64,000 nucleotides of DNA, from contig CP072532.1 of NCBI GenBank assembly GCA_021730225.1, forward strand, positions 765,230-829,229. The letters run 5' to 3'. Shown piece by piece: positions 40,669 to 50,446 of the stretch. Source of the DNA: Candidatus Vesicomyidisocius sp. Agig_15_S12 (GTDB lineage Bacteria; Pseudomonadota; Gammaproteobacteria; PS1; Pseudothioglobaceae). The position numbers and the translations under genes were made by a program. Each line of letters opens with the position of its first letter. The first letter of the stretch is position 1. A model generated the notes under the pieces. It did not search any database. It was not told where the DNA came from and saw only the letters and a program-made list of their open reading frames with translations.

Positions 40669-41769
40669 ATGGACTTTTCACAAGAATTATCAAATCTTAA
40701 GCAAAATTATCTTTATCGCACAAGAAAAATATCTAAAAATACCCAAATTAGTATTAATGGAAAATCATTGATAAATTTTTGTTCAAATGACTATCTTTCG
40801 CTTGCCAGCCATCCACAAGTTAAAGAGGCATTTAAACAAGGGATTGATAAATTTGGTGTTGGCGCTAGCGCATCACACTTAATTAGCGGACATACAGCGG
40901 CGCATCAAGCATTAGAAGAAGCATTAGCTAATTATACAGGACAAGAAAAAGCCTTGTTATTCTCAACTGGTTATATGGCGAATATTGGAGTATTTTCTGC
41001 ACTTAAGGATAAACTTGACTGGGTGTTGCAAGATAAATTTAACCATGCTTCACTCATTGATGCAAATCATTTAATTGGTTTACCACTTCAACGATATTTA
41101 CATAATAATCTTAAATCATTAAAGAAAAAAATAAATAAGCAAACTGGACAAGGACTAATTGTAACTGATAACGTATTTAGCATGGACGGTGATCAGGCTA
41201 ACATCAAAGGTATTGAAAAAATTATAGAAAAAACTGATACATTATTAATGCAAGATGATGCACATGGATTTGGTGTATTTAAACCAATTATTCCAAAAAA
41301 TTCAATTTATATGGCAACACTAGGTAAAGCTGCAGGCACTATGGGGGCTTTTGTAGCTGGCAATGAGGATTTAATTGATTTTTTAATCCAAAAATCACGC
41401 CCTTATATTTATACGACAGCAATTATACCAGCTTTGTGTAATGCCACATTAAAAAGCTTAGAACTAATTAAAGAAGGTGAACAAAATACTAAATTATTGG
41501 CTAATATTCATTATTTCCAAAATCTTTCCAAAGCACTAAATCTACCCATTAAAGCATCTAATAGTGCCATCCAACCACTTATTTTAGGTAATAATAAAAA
41601 ATCAATTAATATTTCAAAAAAATTGTTCAGTACAGGCTTTCATATCAGTGCCATTCGCCCACCAACTATACCAAAAAACACAACTCGTTTAAGAATAACA
41701 CTAAGTGCCAACCATACACAAAACCAAATTAAACAACTTCTTATCCAACTTAAATATGTTATACAGTAA
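40669..41769 (+). CDS. bioF: 8-amino-7-oxononanoate synthase
   Basis: PLP enzyme that condenses pimeloyl-ACP and alanine in biotin synthesis; 366 residues (E. coli 384). The FCSNDYLSLASHP start block, the GHTAAHQALEEALA segment, the DDAHGFGVF motif and the PLP lysine in TLGKAAGTMGAF are present. Its end overlaps bioH by 14 nt, so both are translated together. Confidence 0.97.
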   Translation: MDFSQELSNLKQNYLYRTRKISKNTQISINGKSLINFCSNDYLSLASHPQVKEAFKQGIDKFGVGASASHLISGHTAAHQALEEALANYTGQEKALLFSTGYMANIGVFSALKDKLDWVLQDKFNHASLIDANHLIGLPLQRYLHNNLKSLKKKINKQTGQGLIVTDNVFSMDGDQANIKGIEKIIEKTDTLLMQDDAHGFGVFKPIIPKNSIYMATLGKAAGTMGAFVAGNEDLIDFLIQKSRPYIYTTAIIPALCNATLKSLELIKEGEQNTKLLANIHYFQNLSKALNLPIKASNSAIQPLILGNNKKSINISKKLFSTGFHISAIRPPTIPKNTTRLRITLSANHTQNQIKQLLIQLKYVIQ

Positions 41770-42493
41770 CACAGAAGGTTTTGGGGTTGATTTAGTATTA
41801 CTTCATGGTTGGGGATTTAATTCAAAACTGTTTAATAGCTTATTCTATGATTATAAAAATCAATACCGCATCACGCTTATTGATTTACCTGGACATGGTA
41901 GAAGTACTAATATTGATGGTGGACTTAATGAATGGTGTAATGAAATTATCAAAATTTTGCCAAGAAATCCTATTCTATTAGGATGGTCTTTAGGTGGATT
42001 ACTTGCCATTAATATTGCCAGTAAAATAACTGTATCAAGTCTTATTCTTATTGCATCAACACCAAATTTTATCCAAACAAATAATTGGGAATTTGGCATA
42101 GATGAGAATAATTTTAAGCAATTTTCAAATGCTCTACAACTAAATTTATCTAAAAGTTTAAAACGCTTTATTAGCCTACAAACCAAAAATAAATCAAAAC
42201 TTAAGGCATTAAATAAAGTTATTAAACAATATTCAACAACAACACAAGCACTTAATCAGGGCTTAGAAATATTACTTAACACAAACCTAAATAATAAATT
42301 TAAAAAACTGTCTATACCAATAGAAGTAGTGCTGGGAAAATATGATACCTTAGTACCAATTAAAATTAGCCATTGGTACCATCAAAATAACATAAAAACT
42401 TGTATCTTAAACACTGGACATTTGCCTTTTTTACATCATGACTTTGTCCTACCTTCAATGCTTGAAGTTAAGTATAATTCAAGTAATACTTAA
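41756..42493 (+). CDS. bioH: pimeloyl-[ACP] methyl ester esterase BioH
   Basis: Alpha/beta hydrolase that removes the methyl ester of pimeloyl-ACP; 245 residues (E. coli 256). Start is the ATG at 41756 inside bioF; a longer frame upstream is an extension in the bioF region. The oxyanion motif LLHGWGF, nucleophile in GWSLGG, acid in GKYDTLVP and His in NTGHLPF form a complete triad. It follows bioF, as in many gammaproteobacteria, but bioC and bioD are not next to it. Confidence 0.92.
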   Translation: MLYSNTEGFGVDLVLLHGWGFNSKLFNSLFYDYKNQYRITLIDLPGHGRSTNIDGGLNEWCNEIIKILPRNPILLGWSLGGLLAINIASKITVSSLILIASTPNFIQTNNWEFGIDENNFKQFSNALQLNLSKSLKRFISLQTKNKSKLKALNKVIKQYSTTTQALNQGLEILLNTNLNNKFKKLSIPIEVVLGKYDTLVPIKISHWYHQNNIKTCILNTGHLPFLHHDFVLPSMLEVKYNSSNT

Positions 42494-42507
42494 CTTTGGA
42501 GAAATTG

Positions 42508-42996
42508 ATGAGTGTATTAGTGGGTGTTATTATGGGGTCAAAATCAGATTGGATAACCATGAAAAATACAGTAAACATACTCAAAGAACTTAGTATTCCA
42601 TACGAAGTTAAAGTGATTTCTGCACATCGAACACCGGATTTAATGTTCGACTATGCATCTAATGCACTTGAACGTGGGCTTAAAGTAATTATTGCAGGTG
42701 CAGGTGGTGCTGCACATTTACCAGGTATGATTGCTAGCAAAACTATTGTTCCAGTGTTAGGCGTACCTATTCAATCATGTGCGCTTAACGGTCAAGATTC
42801 TTTATTGTCTATTGCTCAAATGCCTGCTGGTATCCCTGTTGGTACATTAGCTATTGGTAAAGCGGGTGCTAAAAATGCAGGTATTTTAGCGGCACAAATT
42901 ATTGGCAATGAAAACCAAACTATTAGAAATATAGTAACTAATTTTAGAGCTAAACAAACTCAGGATATTTTAGACAATTCTAATCCACAAGAATAA
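42508..42996 (+). CDS. purE: N5-carboxyaminoimidazole ribonucleotide mutase
   Basis: 162 residues, class I PurE. It converts N5-CAIR to CAIR in purine synthesis. Motifs [10 protein letters not shown] and SAHRTPD and the [10 protein letters not shown] loop are intact. Start at the ATG 42508, chosen because GGAG lies 6 nt upstream; an in-frame TTG at 42496 is less likely. It is 3 bp upstream of purK. Confidence 0.97.
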   Translation: MSVLVGVIMGSKSDWITMKNTVNILKELSIPYEVKVISAHRTPDLMFDYASNALERGLKVIIAGAGGAAHLPGMIASKTIVPVLGVPIQSCALNGQDSLLSIAQMPAGIPVGTLAIGKAGAKNAGILAAQIIGNENQTIRNIVTNFRAKQTQDILDNSNPQE

Positions 42997-42999
42997 CAG

Positions 43000-44088
43000 A
43001 TGAAAGTTGGTATATTAGGCGCAGGCCAGTTGGGTAGAATGCTAGCTATTTCTGGCTATCCACTAAATCACCAATTTGGTTTTTCTGGTGCAACTCATGA
43101 TGAACCATCCTCTTTATTAGGGCATATGTTTGCACACAAAGATAATATTAATAATATTAACTCTTTAATAGAATTTTCTGATGTTATTACTTATGAAAGT
43201 GAAAATACTAAAGTTGAAATTGTTAAAAAAATTAACAAAAAAGTTCCTGTTCACCCTAGTGAAAAATCCTTATTTATTGCACAACATCGTGGTCGAGAAA
43301 AAGCTTTATTTGATCAGCTAAATATTCCTTGTGCGCCCTATCAAATGGTAAATTCTGAATCAGATTTAAAAGCAGCTGTTAAAACTATTGGTTTACCAGC
43401 AATTTTAAAAACTGTGACCAATGGTTATGATGGTAAGGGTCAATTTCTCCTCCATGAAGCTAAACAAATTACTAAAGCCTGGGAAAGCATGAATGATGTA
43501 GGATCAATTCTAGAAGGGTTCATCAATTTTAAACGTGAGCTTTCTTTAATTGCTGTACGGGGTATTGATAATAGCCATAAATACTATCCAATGGTTGAAA
43601 ATAAACATCATGAAGGTATTTTAAGATTAACCATTGCACCTGCTCAGAATATTAACGAAAAAATTCAAAAAACAGCACAACATTATATGCAAACTTTACT
43701 CGACGAAATGGATTACATTGGTGTGCTTACTATTGAGTTATTTGAAACTGAAAATGGGTTAATAGTTAATGAAATGGCACCACGAGTACACAATTCTGGA
43801 CATTGGAGTATTGAAGGCACTAACACTTCACAATTTGAAAATCACATCCGTGCAATCACTGGAATGCCACTTGGTGACACCACACCAACACATCCATTTT
43901 GTGCAATGATTAATATTATTAGTAAACTTGGAGATATTGATACTGTGCTAAAAATGCCAAATACACACTTACATCTATATGATAAATCTGAACGCAAAAA
44001 TCGAAAACTAGGTCATACCAATATCACCGCCAATTCTCAAGATAAGCTAAATGAAAGTATTGCAAAATTAAAAAACTTTTTGCCTTAA
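43000..44088 (+). CDS. purK: N5-carboxyaminoimidazole ribonucleotide synthetase
   Basis: 362 residues, ATP-grasp enzyme that carboxylates AIR with bicarbonate, substrate channel partner of PurE. N-terminal GILGAGQLGRML and the ATP-grasp blocks (ILKTVTNGYDGKGQF; NEMAPRVHNSGHWS) are clear. Its stop is only 7 bp from the convergent glutaredoxin-like gene, leaving no room for a separate terminator. Confidence 0.97.
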   Translation: MKVGILGAGQLGRMLAISGYPLNHQFGFSGATHDEPSSLLGHMFAHKDNINNINSLIEFSDVITYESENTKVEIVKKINKKVPVHPSEKSLFIAQHRGREKALFDQLNIPCAPYQMVNSESDLKAAVKTIGLPAILKTVTNGYDGKGQFLLHEAKQITKAWESMNDVGSILEGFINFKRELSLIAVRGIDNSHKYYPMVENKHHEGILRLTIAPAQNINEKIQKTAQHYMQTLLDEMDYIGVLTIELFETENGLIVNEMAPRVHNSGHWSIEGTNTSQFENHIRAITGMPLGDTTPTHPFCAMINIISKLGDIDTVLKMPNTHLHLYDKSERKNRKLGHTNITANSQDKLNESIAKLKNFLP

Positions 44089-44095
44089 TAAAATA

Positions 44096-44470
44096 TTATC
44101 CAAAATGCTTATTTAAGTAAGTATTAATCTCATTAGATTCAAACATCCACTGAACTTCATCGTCATTAGTAATTTTTAAACAAGGCACTTGAACTTTACC
44201 AGTTTCTCGCTGTATTTCATCTCTAAATTTACTACCAATAGTTTGAGCATTACGCGTGATAATATCTAAATTCAATCGCTTAATTATTCGGCGAGTTTTG
44301 ATACAAAACGGACAACCAAAAAACTGATACAGCTCAATATTAATAGTTTCTTCATCTACTTTGTGTTGTTGTTCGCTAGTACGTTGAACCTTACTAACTG
44401 GAACCATCCAACTAATGAAAGCGATAATAGCGCCTAAACCATTTCTAAATCCTTTTAGTAAAAATCTCAT
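44096..44470 (-). CDS. membrane-anchored glutaredoxin-like protein
   Basis: 124 residues. A single hydrophobic segment (about 8-24) is followed by a thioredoxin-fold domain with the active site CPFC near residues 53-56 and a cis-Pro loop VPCLKI near 95. This looks like a glutaredoxin/GST-N domain with an N-terminal membrane anchor. The start overlaps the folD stop by 4 nt, so it belongs to the lpxK-to-folD operon. Substrate unknown. Confidence 0.85.
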   Translation of the reverse strand: MRFLLKGFRNGLGAIIAFISWMVPVSKVQRTSEQQHKVDEETINIELYQFFGCPFCIKTRRIIKRLNLDIITRNAQTIGSKFRDEIQRETGKVQVPCLKITNDDEVQWMFESNEINTYLNKHFG

Positions 44471-45306
44471 ATTCTTGCCTCATATGCGGTTAATGTATTT
44501 TTTAATAAAGTAGCGATAGTCATCGGTCCAACACCACCTGGTACTGGAGCAATCCAACTAGCAACTTTCCTGACAGATTCAAAATCAACATCTCCAACCA
44601 AACAACCATTATCCAATCGATTAATACCTACATCAATCACAATAGCCCCAGGTTTAATCCAATCGCTTTGAATCATCTTAGGAATGCCAACTGCAACAAC
44701 AACAATATCTGCTTGCATTAATTTACAAGAGAGATTTTTAGTTTTGCTATTACAGATAGTAACCGTTGCTTTAGCATTTAACAACTCACATGCCATCGGA
44801 CGACCAACAATATTAGATGCGCCCACTACTACACAATTTTTACCCACCAAATCTACTCCAATAGATTCAAACATCAACATCACGCCTTTTGACGTACACG
44901 GATGCAAGAAAGGCTTATTCTGCATCAATTTACCAATATTTTCACTATGAAAACCATCTACATCCTTTTTAGGAGAAATAGCTTCAATTACTAAATTAAC
45001 ATCTAAATGCTTTGGTAGTGGCAATTGCACTAAGATACCATCAATTTTATCATCATAATTTAAACGCTCAATTTCAAATAATAACTCTTCTTGGGAAATA
45101 TTATCAAATCTATTAATTATTTCTAAATAAAAACCAACTTCTTTACAAGCATTCTCTTTATTACGAATATAAACTTCTGAAGCGTCATCATTACCAACTA
45201 AAATAACTGCCAAACCTGGCTTTCTATCAAGCATATCAACCTTTAATTTAATGCTTGCTTGTAAATTTTGTGCAATTTTTTTACCATTAATAACATTCAT
45301 ATTCAA
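44467..45306 (-). CDS. folD: bifunctional methylenetetrahydrofolate dehydrogenase/cyclohydrolase
   Basis: 279 residues (E. coli 288). It interconverts 5,10-methylene-, methenyl- and 10-formyl-THF. The YIRNKENACKEVG block with the catalytic Lys, QLPLPKHLD, and the NADP site VVGASNIVGRP are intact. It overlaps kdsB by 4 nt and the glutaredoxin-like gene by 4 nt. Confidence 0.97.
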   Translation of the reverse strand: MNMNVINGKKIAQNLQASIKLKVDMLDRKPGLAVILVGNDDASEVYIRNKENACKEVGFYLEIINRFDNISQEELLFEIERLNYDDKIDGILVQLPLPKHLDVNLVIEAISPKKDVDGFHSENIGKLMQNKPFLHPCTSKGVMLMFESIGVDLVGKNCVVVGASNIVGRPMACELLNAKATVTICNSKTKNLSCKLMQADIVVVAVGIPKMIQSDWIKPGAIVIDVGINRLDNGCLVGDVDFESVRKVASWIAPVPGGVGPMTIATLLKNTLTAYEARI

Positions 45307-46037
45307 CTTAACTCTTTTCTTACTTCATCCAAATCACGTTGTATATCAACACCATGTCCAACACTAGCACAAGCCGGTGCTACATGAATATCGAAACCTT
45401 CGTTAAGCGCTGTTAACTGTTCTAATTTTTCAACTTTCTCATATGAAGAACTATTCATGGTTAGATACTGTTTAATAACCACTGCTCTATAAGCATATAT
45501 ACCAATATGCTTATAGCACAACTTTAAATCAAAATCCTTCTTCTCTCTAAAAAAAGGAATAGCAGCACGTGAAAAATATAAAGCCTTTCCAATTTTATTA
45601 AAAACTACTTTAACACAATTAGGATCAAAATATTGCACCTTATCCGTAATTTGTTCACACAAAGTTGCTATTTGCATAGGGTTGTTTGCTAAATTATTAA
45701 CTACTTGATCAATCACACTTGGATCTAACATTGGCTCATCACCCTGTACATTAACAATAATTTCATCATCATTAATATCTAACTTTTCCAACACTTGTGC
45801 AATTCTTAATGTACCAGAAGTAAAATACCCATCAGTCATACAAGTTATTGCACCAAAATCATTAGCAACTACCTCAATACGTTTATCATCAGTTGCAATA
45901 ATGACACGATTTGCGCCGCTATTAACTGCATTTTCATAAGTTAATTGAATTAAAGGCTTTCCATGAACATCTTTAAGTAGTTTAGCTGGTAATCTACTTG
46001 ATGCATACCTAGCAGGGATAATAACGGAAAAATTCAT
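45303..46037 (-). CDS. kdsB: 3-deoxy-manno-octulosonate cytidylyltransferase
   Basis: 244 residues, activates KDO as CMP-KDO for lipid A. N-terminal nucleotide-binding IIPARYASSRLPAKLL and the NVQGDEP motif (Mg and CTP site) are present. Gene order lpxK-Trm112-like-kdsB is the standard gammaproteobacterial arrangement. Its ATG shares one base with the preceding stop (TAATG). Confidence 0.97.
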   Translation of the reverse strand: MNFSVIIPARYASSRLPAKLLKDVHGKPLIQLTYENAVNSGANRVIIATDDKRIEVVANDFGAITCMTDGYFTSGTLRIAQVLEKLDINDDEIIVNVQGDEPMLDPSVIDQVVNNLANNPMQIATLCEQITDKVQYFDPNCVKVVFNKIGKALYFSRAAIPFFREKKDFDLKLCYKHIGIYAYRAVVIKQYLTMNSSSYEKVEKLEQLTALNEGFDIHVAPACASVGHGVDIQRDLDEVRKELS

Positions 46038-46216
46038 TACTTTTTATCGCTACCTTTATCTAATTCACGTGCTTCTTCGGCCAGTAAGATTGGAATACCG
46101 TCTTCAATTGGATAAGCCAAGCCACTCATTTCACAAATAAGCTCATTTCCCACTTGTTTTAGTGGAGCTTTACTTTTAGGACATACTAATAATTTTAACA
46201 AGGCTTTATCAATCAT
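46037..46216 (-). CDS. Trm112/YcaR family small protein
   Basis: 59 residues, read directly from the sequence ([20 protein letters not shown] start, [14 protein letters not shown] core). This is the DUF343/Trm112 family found between lpxK and kdsB. The zinc-like CxxC is incomplete here (CPKS), and only one more Cys (ELICEMSG) remains. Function in bacteria is uncertain. Overlaps lpxK by 4 nt and kdsB by 1 nt. Confidence 0.92.
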   Translation of the reverse strand: MIDKALLKLLVCPKSKAPLKQVGNELICEMSGLAYPIEDGIPILLAEEARELDKGSDKK

Positions 46217-47160
46217 AATTTAGCTTCTAACTCTTTAAAAAAATTATCGCTCAAATTAGCTTCAACTTGAAGATACCACATTTGATTATTTGCGAATTGA
46301 ATACATTTTACACAATCTTTAGCAGTCATAAGAATTGGATAATTATCTTCAAATACTAAATCACTTTGTTGATACACATAATGGTCAGCAAATATGTGTG
46401 GTTTTAAATTAATACCCAATCTAATTAATGTATCAAAAAAACGTTGGGGATAACCAATACCAGCAACACCATGACAATATTCGCCTTTGAAATAATCCAA
46501 TGGTTTTTCCTCACCTGTTTTAACATTAACAAATATTTTTAATATTAGTTTAATGTTAAATTCACCTGCACGAAAACCAGCATTATTTATCACAAAATCA
46601 ACACTTTTAAGCCTGTCAATTGACTCTCTTAGAGGTCCAGATGGCAAGAAAAATTCATTACCAAAACGTCGAGTACCATCAATAACAGCGATTTCTATAT
46701 CTCTATCCATTTTATAATGTTGCAACCCATCATCACTAATGATTAAATTAACTTGACATTGATTGATTAAATCCTCAACCGCTTGTGCCCTATTCCTATT
46801 AACCATCACCGGCAAATCTGCTTGCAAAGCGATAAGCAACGGTTCATCACCTGATAAATAAACATTAGTATTTTTACTTACTAACAAACTACCTTTATGG
46901 TGCATACCACCATATCCACGTAATACCACGCCAACTTGCCTGCCTTGTTGTTTAAAATACTGTGCTAATAAAATCACAATTGGTGTTTTACCAGTACCTC
47001 CAACTGTAATATTTCCCACCACAATTACAGGGCATTTAAATTTTTTAACCTCAAAAAAATTAACTCTATAAAGCCATTTTCTAAGTACTGATACTAAATA
47101 AAACATACCCGATATTGGCAGTAATAAATAATTAATAATACCTCGAGTATTTAAATCCAT
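46213..47160 (-). CDS. lpxK: tetraacyldisaccharide 4'-kinase
   Basis: 315 residues, inner-membrane-associated enzyme that phosphorylates lipid A disaccharide. An N-terminal hydrophobic segment (about 8-24) is followed by Walker A GGTGKTP (54-60) and the [12 protein letters not shown] motif. It is first in an operon lpxK-Trm112-kdsB-folD-glutaredoxin in which every junction overlaps by 1-4 nt. msbA, usually just upstream, is absent. Confidence 0.96.
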   Translation of the reverse strand: MDLNTRGIINYLLLPISGMFYLVSVLRKWLYRVNFFEVKKFKCPVIVVGNITVGGTGKTPIVILLAQYFKQQGRQVGVVLRGYGGMHHKGSLLVSKNTNVYLSGDEPLLIALQADLPVMVNRNRAQAVEDLINQCQVNLIISDDGLQHYKMDRDIEIAVIDGTRRFGNEFFLPSGPLRESIDRLKSVDFVINNAGFRAGEFNIKLILKIFVNVKTGEEKPLDYFKGEYCHGVAGIGYPQRFFDTLIRLGINLKPHIFADHYVYQQSDLVFEDNYPILMTAKDCVKCIQFANNQMWYLQVEANLSDNFFKELEAKL

Positions 47161-47596
47161 TATTATCTAGTACTTATTTTCAATTTGATATTTTTTCCCA
47201 TCAAATTTCAACATCACTACGATAGCTAATAATATTAAAATCAAAGGTAACCGTAATAAGTAAATTAAACTTATTATTTACCATTAAATATTTCATATCA
47301 ATCATTAAGAAACGAATCATAACTATAATAGCAAAAACTATCATTATATGAACTTTAGAATAAATGTCCGTCATCGTACCCTAGTTCTAAATAAATAAAA
47401 GCAAAATATTTTTAAGTAATACAAATACTCATGTGTAGCAAATGTAGCAAAATAAACAATTATTATCCCACCCCAAATAATCCTATAATATATATTACCC
47501 TATTGATCAGTTTGATATTTTATTGTTAGATTAACCATATATACATTTTTATTTAACTATTTATAATAATGCTATTTATTACAAAATATTACCCTA
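47161..47596. other. divergent lpxK/lolC spacer, possible gene remnant
   Basis: 436 bp. Besides the promoters expected for the two divergent units it holds a 36-codon minus-strand frame (separate entry). In relatives msbA or exbBD commonly occupies this position, so this may be where a gene was lost. Confidence 0.5.
47167..47277 (-). pseudogene. possible C-terminal remnant of a small membrane protein
   Basis: A 36-codon open frame ending 6 bp before the lpxK ATG. It reads as a hydrophobic helix (about residues 3-23) followed by a charged tail (KFDGKKYQIENKY). No start codon lies at its head, so it is likely the tail of a decayed gene. Which gene is unknown. Confidence 0.3.
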
Positions 47597-48832
47597 ATGA
47601 GTATCGAATTCATAATTTCTAATCAATACTTACGCTCCAATCAAAAAAAGGGTTTTATTTCCTTTATTCCTGGAATTTCTATAGTAGGTCTAATTCTATC
47701 TGTCGTCACCTTGATTACAGTGTTATCTGTCATGAATGGATTTCACAAAGAACTTAGAGACAGAGTACTAAATACCATTTCTCATTCATATATTACTCAA
47801 TACAACAACTTAGTTGATAACTGGCAAAATTTACAAACTAAAATTAACAAACATCCTAATGTTGTTAGTACTTCACCTTATATTGAAAAATATGCTTTGC
47901 TAAGTACACACAATGGTACTCAAGGAGTTAATGTACGAGGTATTAAACCTAACTTGGAAACAAAAACTTCTATTCTGTTAGATAAAATTAAGCTTGGTAA
48001 TGCCAACTTGCTTGAATCAGATATTTTAATTGGTACAGGATTGGCAACACAACTAGGTTTAATAATTGGGGATAAAATTACACTATTTACACCTAAATTA
48101 TCTTCTAATATTATAGACATTCAACCAAGGTTTAAAAGCTTTACTATTAGTGGGATCTTTGATGCTGGTATTAGCGAATATGACAATAACTTAGCATTTA
48201 TTAACTTAGAACAAGCACAAAAGTTGTATATTATGAAGGATAAAGTCTCTGGTATTCGACTTAAGGTTGATGATTTATTTAATGCTAAGAAGATCACTAA
48301 TGAAATTATTACTAACTTACTAGACAGTCGATATTATGGTATTGACTGGACTGAACAAAAAGCCAACTTTATTAGAGCGCTGAATCTTGAAAAACAGATG
48401 ATTAGTATTATAATGTCACTCATTATTGCAGTTGCTGCTTTTAATATTGTTTCTATGATAGTAATGGTGGTAACTGATAAAAAAGCCGATATTGCCATTT
48501 TAAGAACACTTGGCATGACACCTAATCGTATTGTAAAAATATTCCTTTATCAAGGATTAACAATTGGTCTAATTGGTATTACAATTGGTAGTATCTTAGG
48601 TGTATTACTCTCTCTTAATATTGAAATGATTGTTAGTAGTATTGAGTCTATTTTAGGCTTTCAGTTCTTTCCAAAAGATGTATTTTATATCAGTCGATTT
48701 CCTTCTGAAATACATATTATAGATATTGTTAAAGTTATCTTAGGCGGTTTTATTTTGATAACAATTGCCTCTATTTATCCAGCCAAACTAGCAGGAAAAA
48801 TAGATATTGCCGAGGTATTAAATCATGAATAA
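47597..48832 (+). CDS. lolC: lipoprotein-releasing ABC transporter permease (LolC/LolE)
   Basis: 411 residues, inner membrane. One N-terminal helix (about 22-45), a large periplasmic domain, then three helices near 270-400, the LolC/E/FtsX topology. The coupling region DKKADIAILRTLGMTPNRI is characteristic. With LolD it extracts outer-membrane lipoproteins and hands them to LolA. Only one permease is next to lolD, so this may be the single-permease LolF type or the other one is elsewhere. Overlaps lolD by 8 nt. Confidence 0.93.
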   Translation: MSIEFIISNQYLRSNQKKGFISFIPGISIVGLILSVVTLITVLSVMNGFHKELRDRVLNTISHSYITQYNNLVDNWQNLQTKINKHPNVVSTSPYIEKYALLSTHNGTQGVNVRGIKPNLETKTSILLDKIKLGNANLLESDILIGTGLATQLGLIIGDKITLFTPKLSSNIIDIQPRFKSFTISGIFDAGISEYDNNLAFINLEQAQKLYIMKDKVSGIRLKVDDLFNAKKITNEIITNLLDSRYYGIDWTEQKANFIRALNLEKQMISIIMSLIIAVAAFNIVSMIVMVVTDKKADIAILRTLGMTPNRIVKIFLYQGLTIGLIGITIGSILGVLLSLNIEMIVSSIESILGFQFFPKDVFYISRFPSEIHIIDIVKVILGGFILITIASIYPAKLAGKIDIAEVLNHE

Positions 48833-49508
48833 AATTATTGAATGCAATAATATTAGCTACACTTACCTTAATGGTAAACAAAGAATACCAATACTTAATA
48901 ACCTCAACTTAAACGTTAAACAAGGTGAATCAATTGCAATTTTAGGACAATCAGGTTGTGGTAAATCTACTTTACTTAATCTATTAGGTGGTATTGATAA
49001 ACCCACTCAAGGAAAAATACTTATCAATGGAATTAATCTAAATACATTAAACGAAAACGATATCACGTTATTACGCGGTAAATATTTAGGATTTGTATAC
49101 CAATTTCATCATCTACTCAATGATTTTAGTATGCTTAATAATGTTGCCATGCCTGAGCGAATACAAGGAGTGAATCAGCAATCTGCTCAAGCCAATGCTA
49201 AAAAATTACTCTCAAAAATAGGGCTTGAACACCGCCTTAATCACTTACCAAGTGAGCTCTCTGGTGGTGAACGCCAGCGAGTTGCTATTGCAAGAGCCTT
49301 AATTACAAATCCAAGTTGTATTTTAGCAGATGAGCCTACTGGAAATTTAGATGCTAAAAATACTAACGAAGTAATCAATCTAATGTTGGAACTCAATCAT
49401 GATCAAAACTGTGCACTCATTATTGTAACTCACGATGAAAAAATCGCTATAAAAATGGATAAATCTCTCATTTTAAATAATGGAATGTTAACAACACAAC
49501 TAAACTAA
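48825..49508 (+). CDS. lolD: lipoprotein-releasing ABC transporter ATPase
   Basis: 227 residues. Walker A GQSGCGKST, signature LSGGERQR, Walker B CILADEPTGN and the H-loop (VTHDE) are intact. The MacB/LolD-type Q-loop reads FVYQFHHLL. It forms the transporter with the permease encoded upstream, whose last 8 nt it overlaps. Confidence 0.97.
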   Translation: MNKIIECNNISYTYLNGKQRIPILNNLNLNVKQGESIAILGQSGCGKSTLLNLLGGIDKPTQGKILINGINLNTLNENDITLLRGKYLGFVYQFHHLLNDFSMLNNVAMPERIQGVNQQSAQANAKKLLSKIGLEHRLNHLPSELSGGERQRVAIARALITNPSCILADEPTGNLDAKNTNEVINLMLELNHDQNCALIIVTHDEKIAIKMDKSLILNNGMLTTQLN

Positions 49509-50053
49509 ATATCAAACTATTTATGTTTCGTGCTATATATAAATGTTACAGGTAAATAAATTTGTTTATTTCTTGCCTTGCCTATCCTATTTAATTGATG
49601 AATATTTTTCAACAATGTGTTAATAATAAAACATATAGAAAACACTAGGAATACCATAAGTTAAAAAAATAAAACAAGAAATACAATATTGAAAAGAATG
49701 ATTACACTAAACCCCTTCGCAAGAACAAGATATATAAATAATTAAACATACTTATATACACATCAATATAAATAATAAGAATATGGCTTTAATTATCTTT
49801 TCAAATAATAATATAAATCTTAATCAAGAATTAGCGCATAATCTGTATGAACTCATTGAGAAAGTATAGTCCTTCAATATAAATAGTTAAAAACACAACT
49901 ACTATCGAAAATAAAATTAGTTCAATAATCAAAGTTTTACGCAAAATCCCTATCCTATCTAATAATTTTTAAGACAATTGTAAACCCAAAAACCACTCAG
50001 ATAGATTGTATAAAATAAAGAATGTCCAGATATGACAAAATTATCAACCCAAG
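49509..50053. other. gene-free convergent spacer
   Basis: 545 bp between the convergent lolD and panD. A 28-codon frame (49783-49869, plus) with a plausible amphipathic helix may be a remnant. No further gene or RNA recognised. Confidence 0.5.
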
Positions 50054-50068
50054 TTAATACAAACTTGG
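50049..50068 (-). terminator. possible terminator overlapping the panD stop
   Basis: 7-bp stem CCAAGTT/AACTTGG with a 6-nt loop that includes the panD stop codon, then an AT-rich stretch on the minus strand. No clean T-run, so only a candidate for the end of the oad-panD unit. Confidence 0.35.
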
Positions 50069-50437
50069 TGTTTTACTACCTGTACTTATCTTGGTTAGAA
50101 TATTTTGATTATTAACATAACACAGCCTAGGCGCATAACCGTCAAGCTCTTCTTCAGAGTACATTGCATATGCAGCAATAATTAACACATCGCCTACATT
50201 CACTTTACGAGCAGCAGCACCATTAACTGAAATAATACCAGAATTATCCTTACCAATAATTGTATAAGTTGTAAAACGATTACCATTATTAATATTATAT
50301 ATTTGGATTTGTTCAAATGCACCAATACCTGCTGCATCTAACAAAACACCATCAATCTCACAAGAACCTTCATAGTCCAGTTCAACTGCAGTAGTTGTTA
50401 CCTTGTGCAATTTAGCACTCAAAAAAATTCTTTTCAT
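50054..50437 (-). CDS. panD: aspartate 1-decarboxylase proenzyme
   Basis: 127 residues (E. coli 126). Makes beta-alanine for pantothenate. The self-cleavage site Gly24-Ser25 (YEGSCEID), which yields the pyruvoyl cofactor, is intact, as are IISVNGAAA and the Tyr/Lys region of the active site. It follows oadB by 9 bp, so it lies in the oad unit; both act on C4-derived acids, but pathway linkage is not obvious. Confidence 0.96.
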   Translation of the reverse strand: MKRIFLSAKLHKVTTTAVELDYEGSCEIDGVLLDAAGIGAFEQIQIYNINNGNRFTTYTIIGKDNSGIISVNGAAARKVNVGDVLIIAAYAMYSEEELDGYAPRLCYVNNQNILTKISTGSKTPSLY

Positions 50438-50446
50438 AAAAATAAA

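Noticed and set aside
49783-49869. 28-codon plus-strand frame
   Set aside because: Too short to assign and without a known family; kept only as a possible remnant in the spacer entry.
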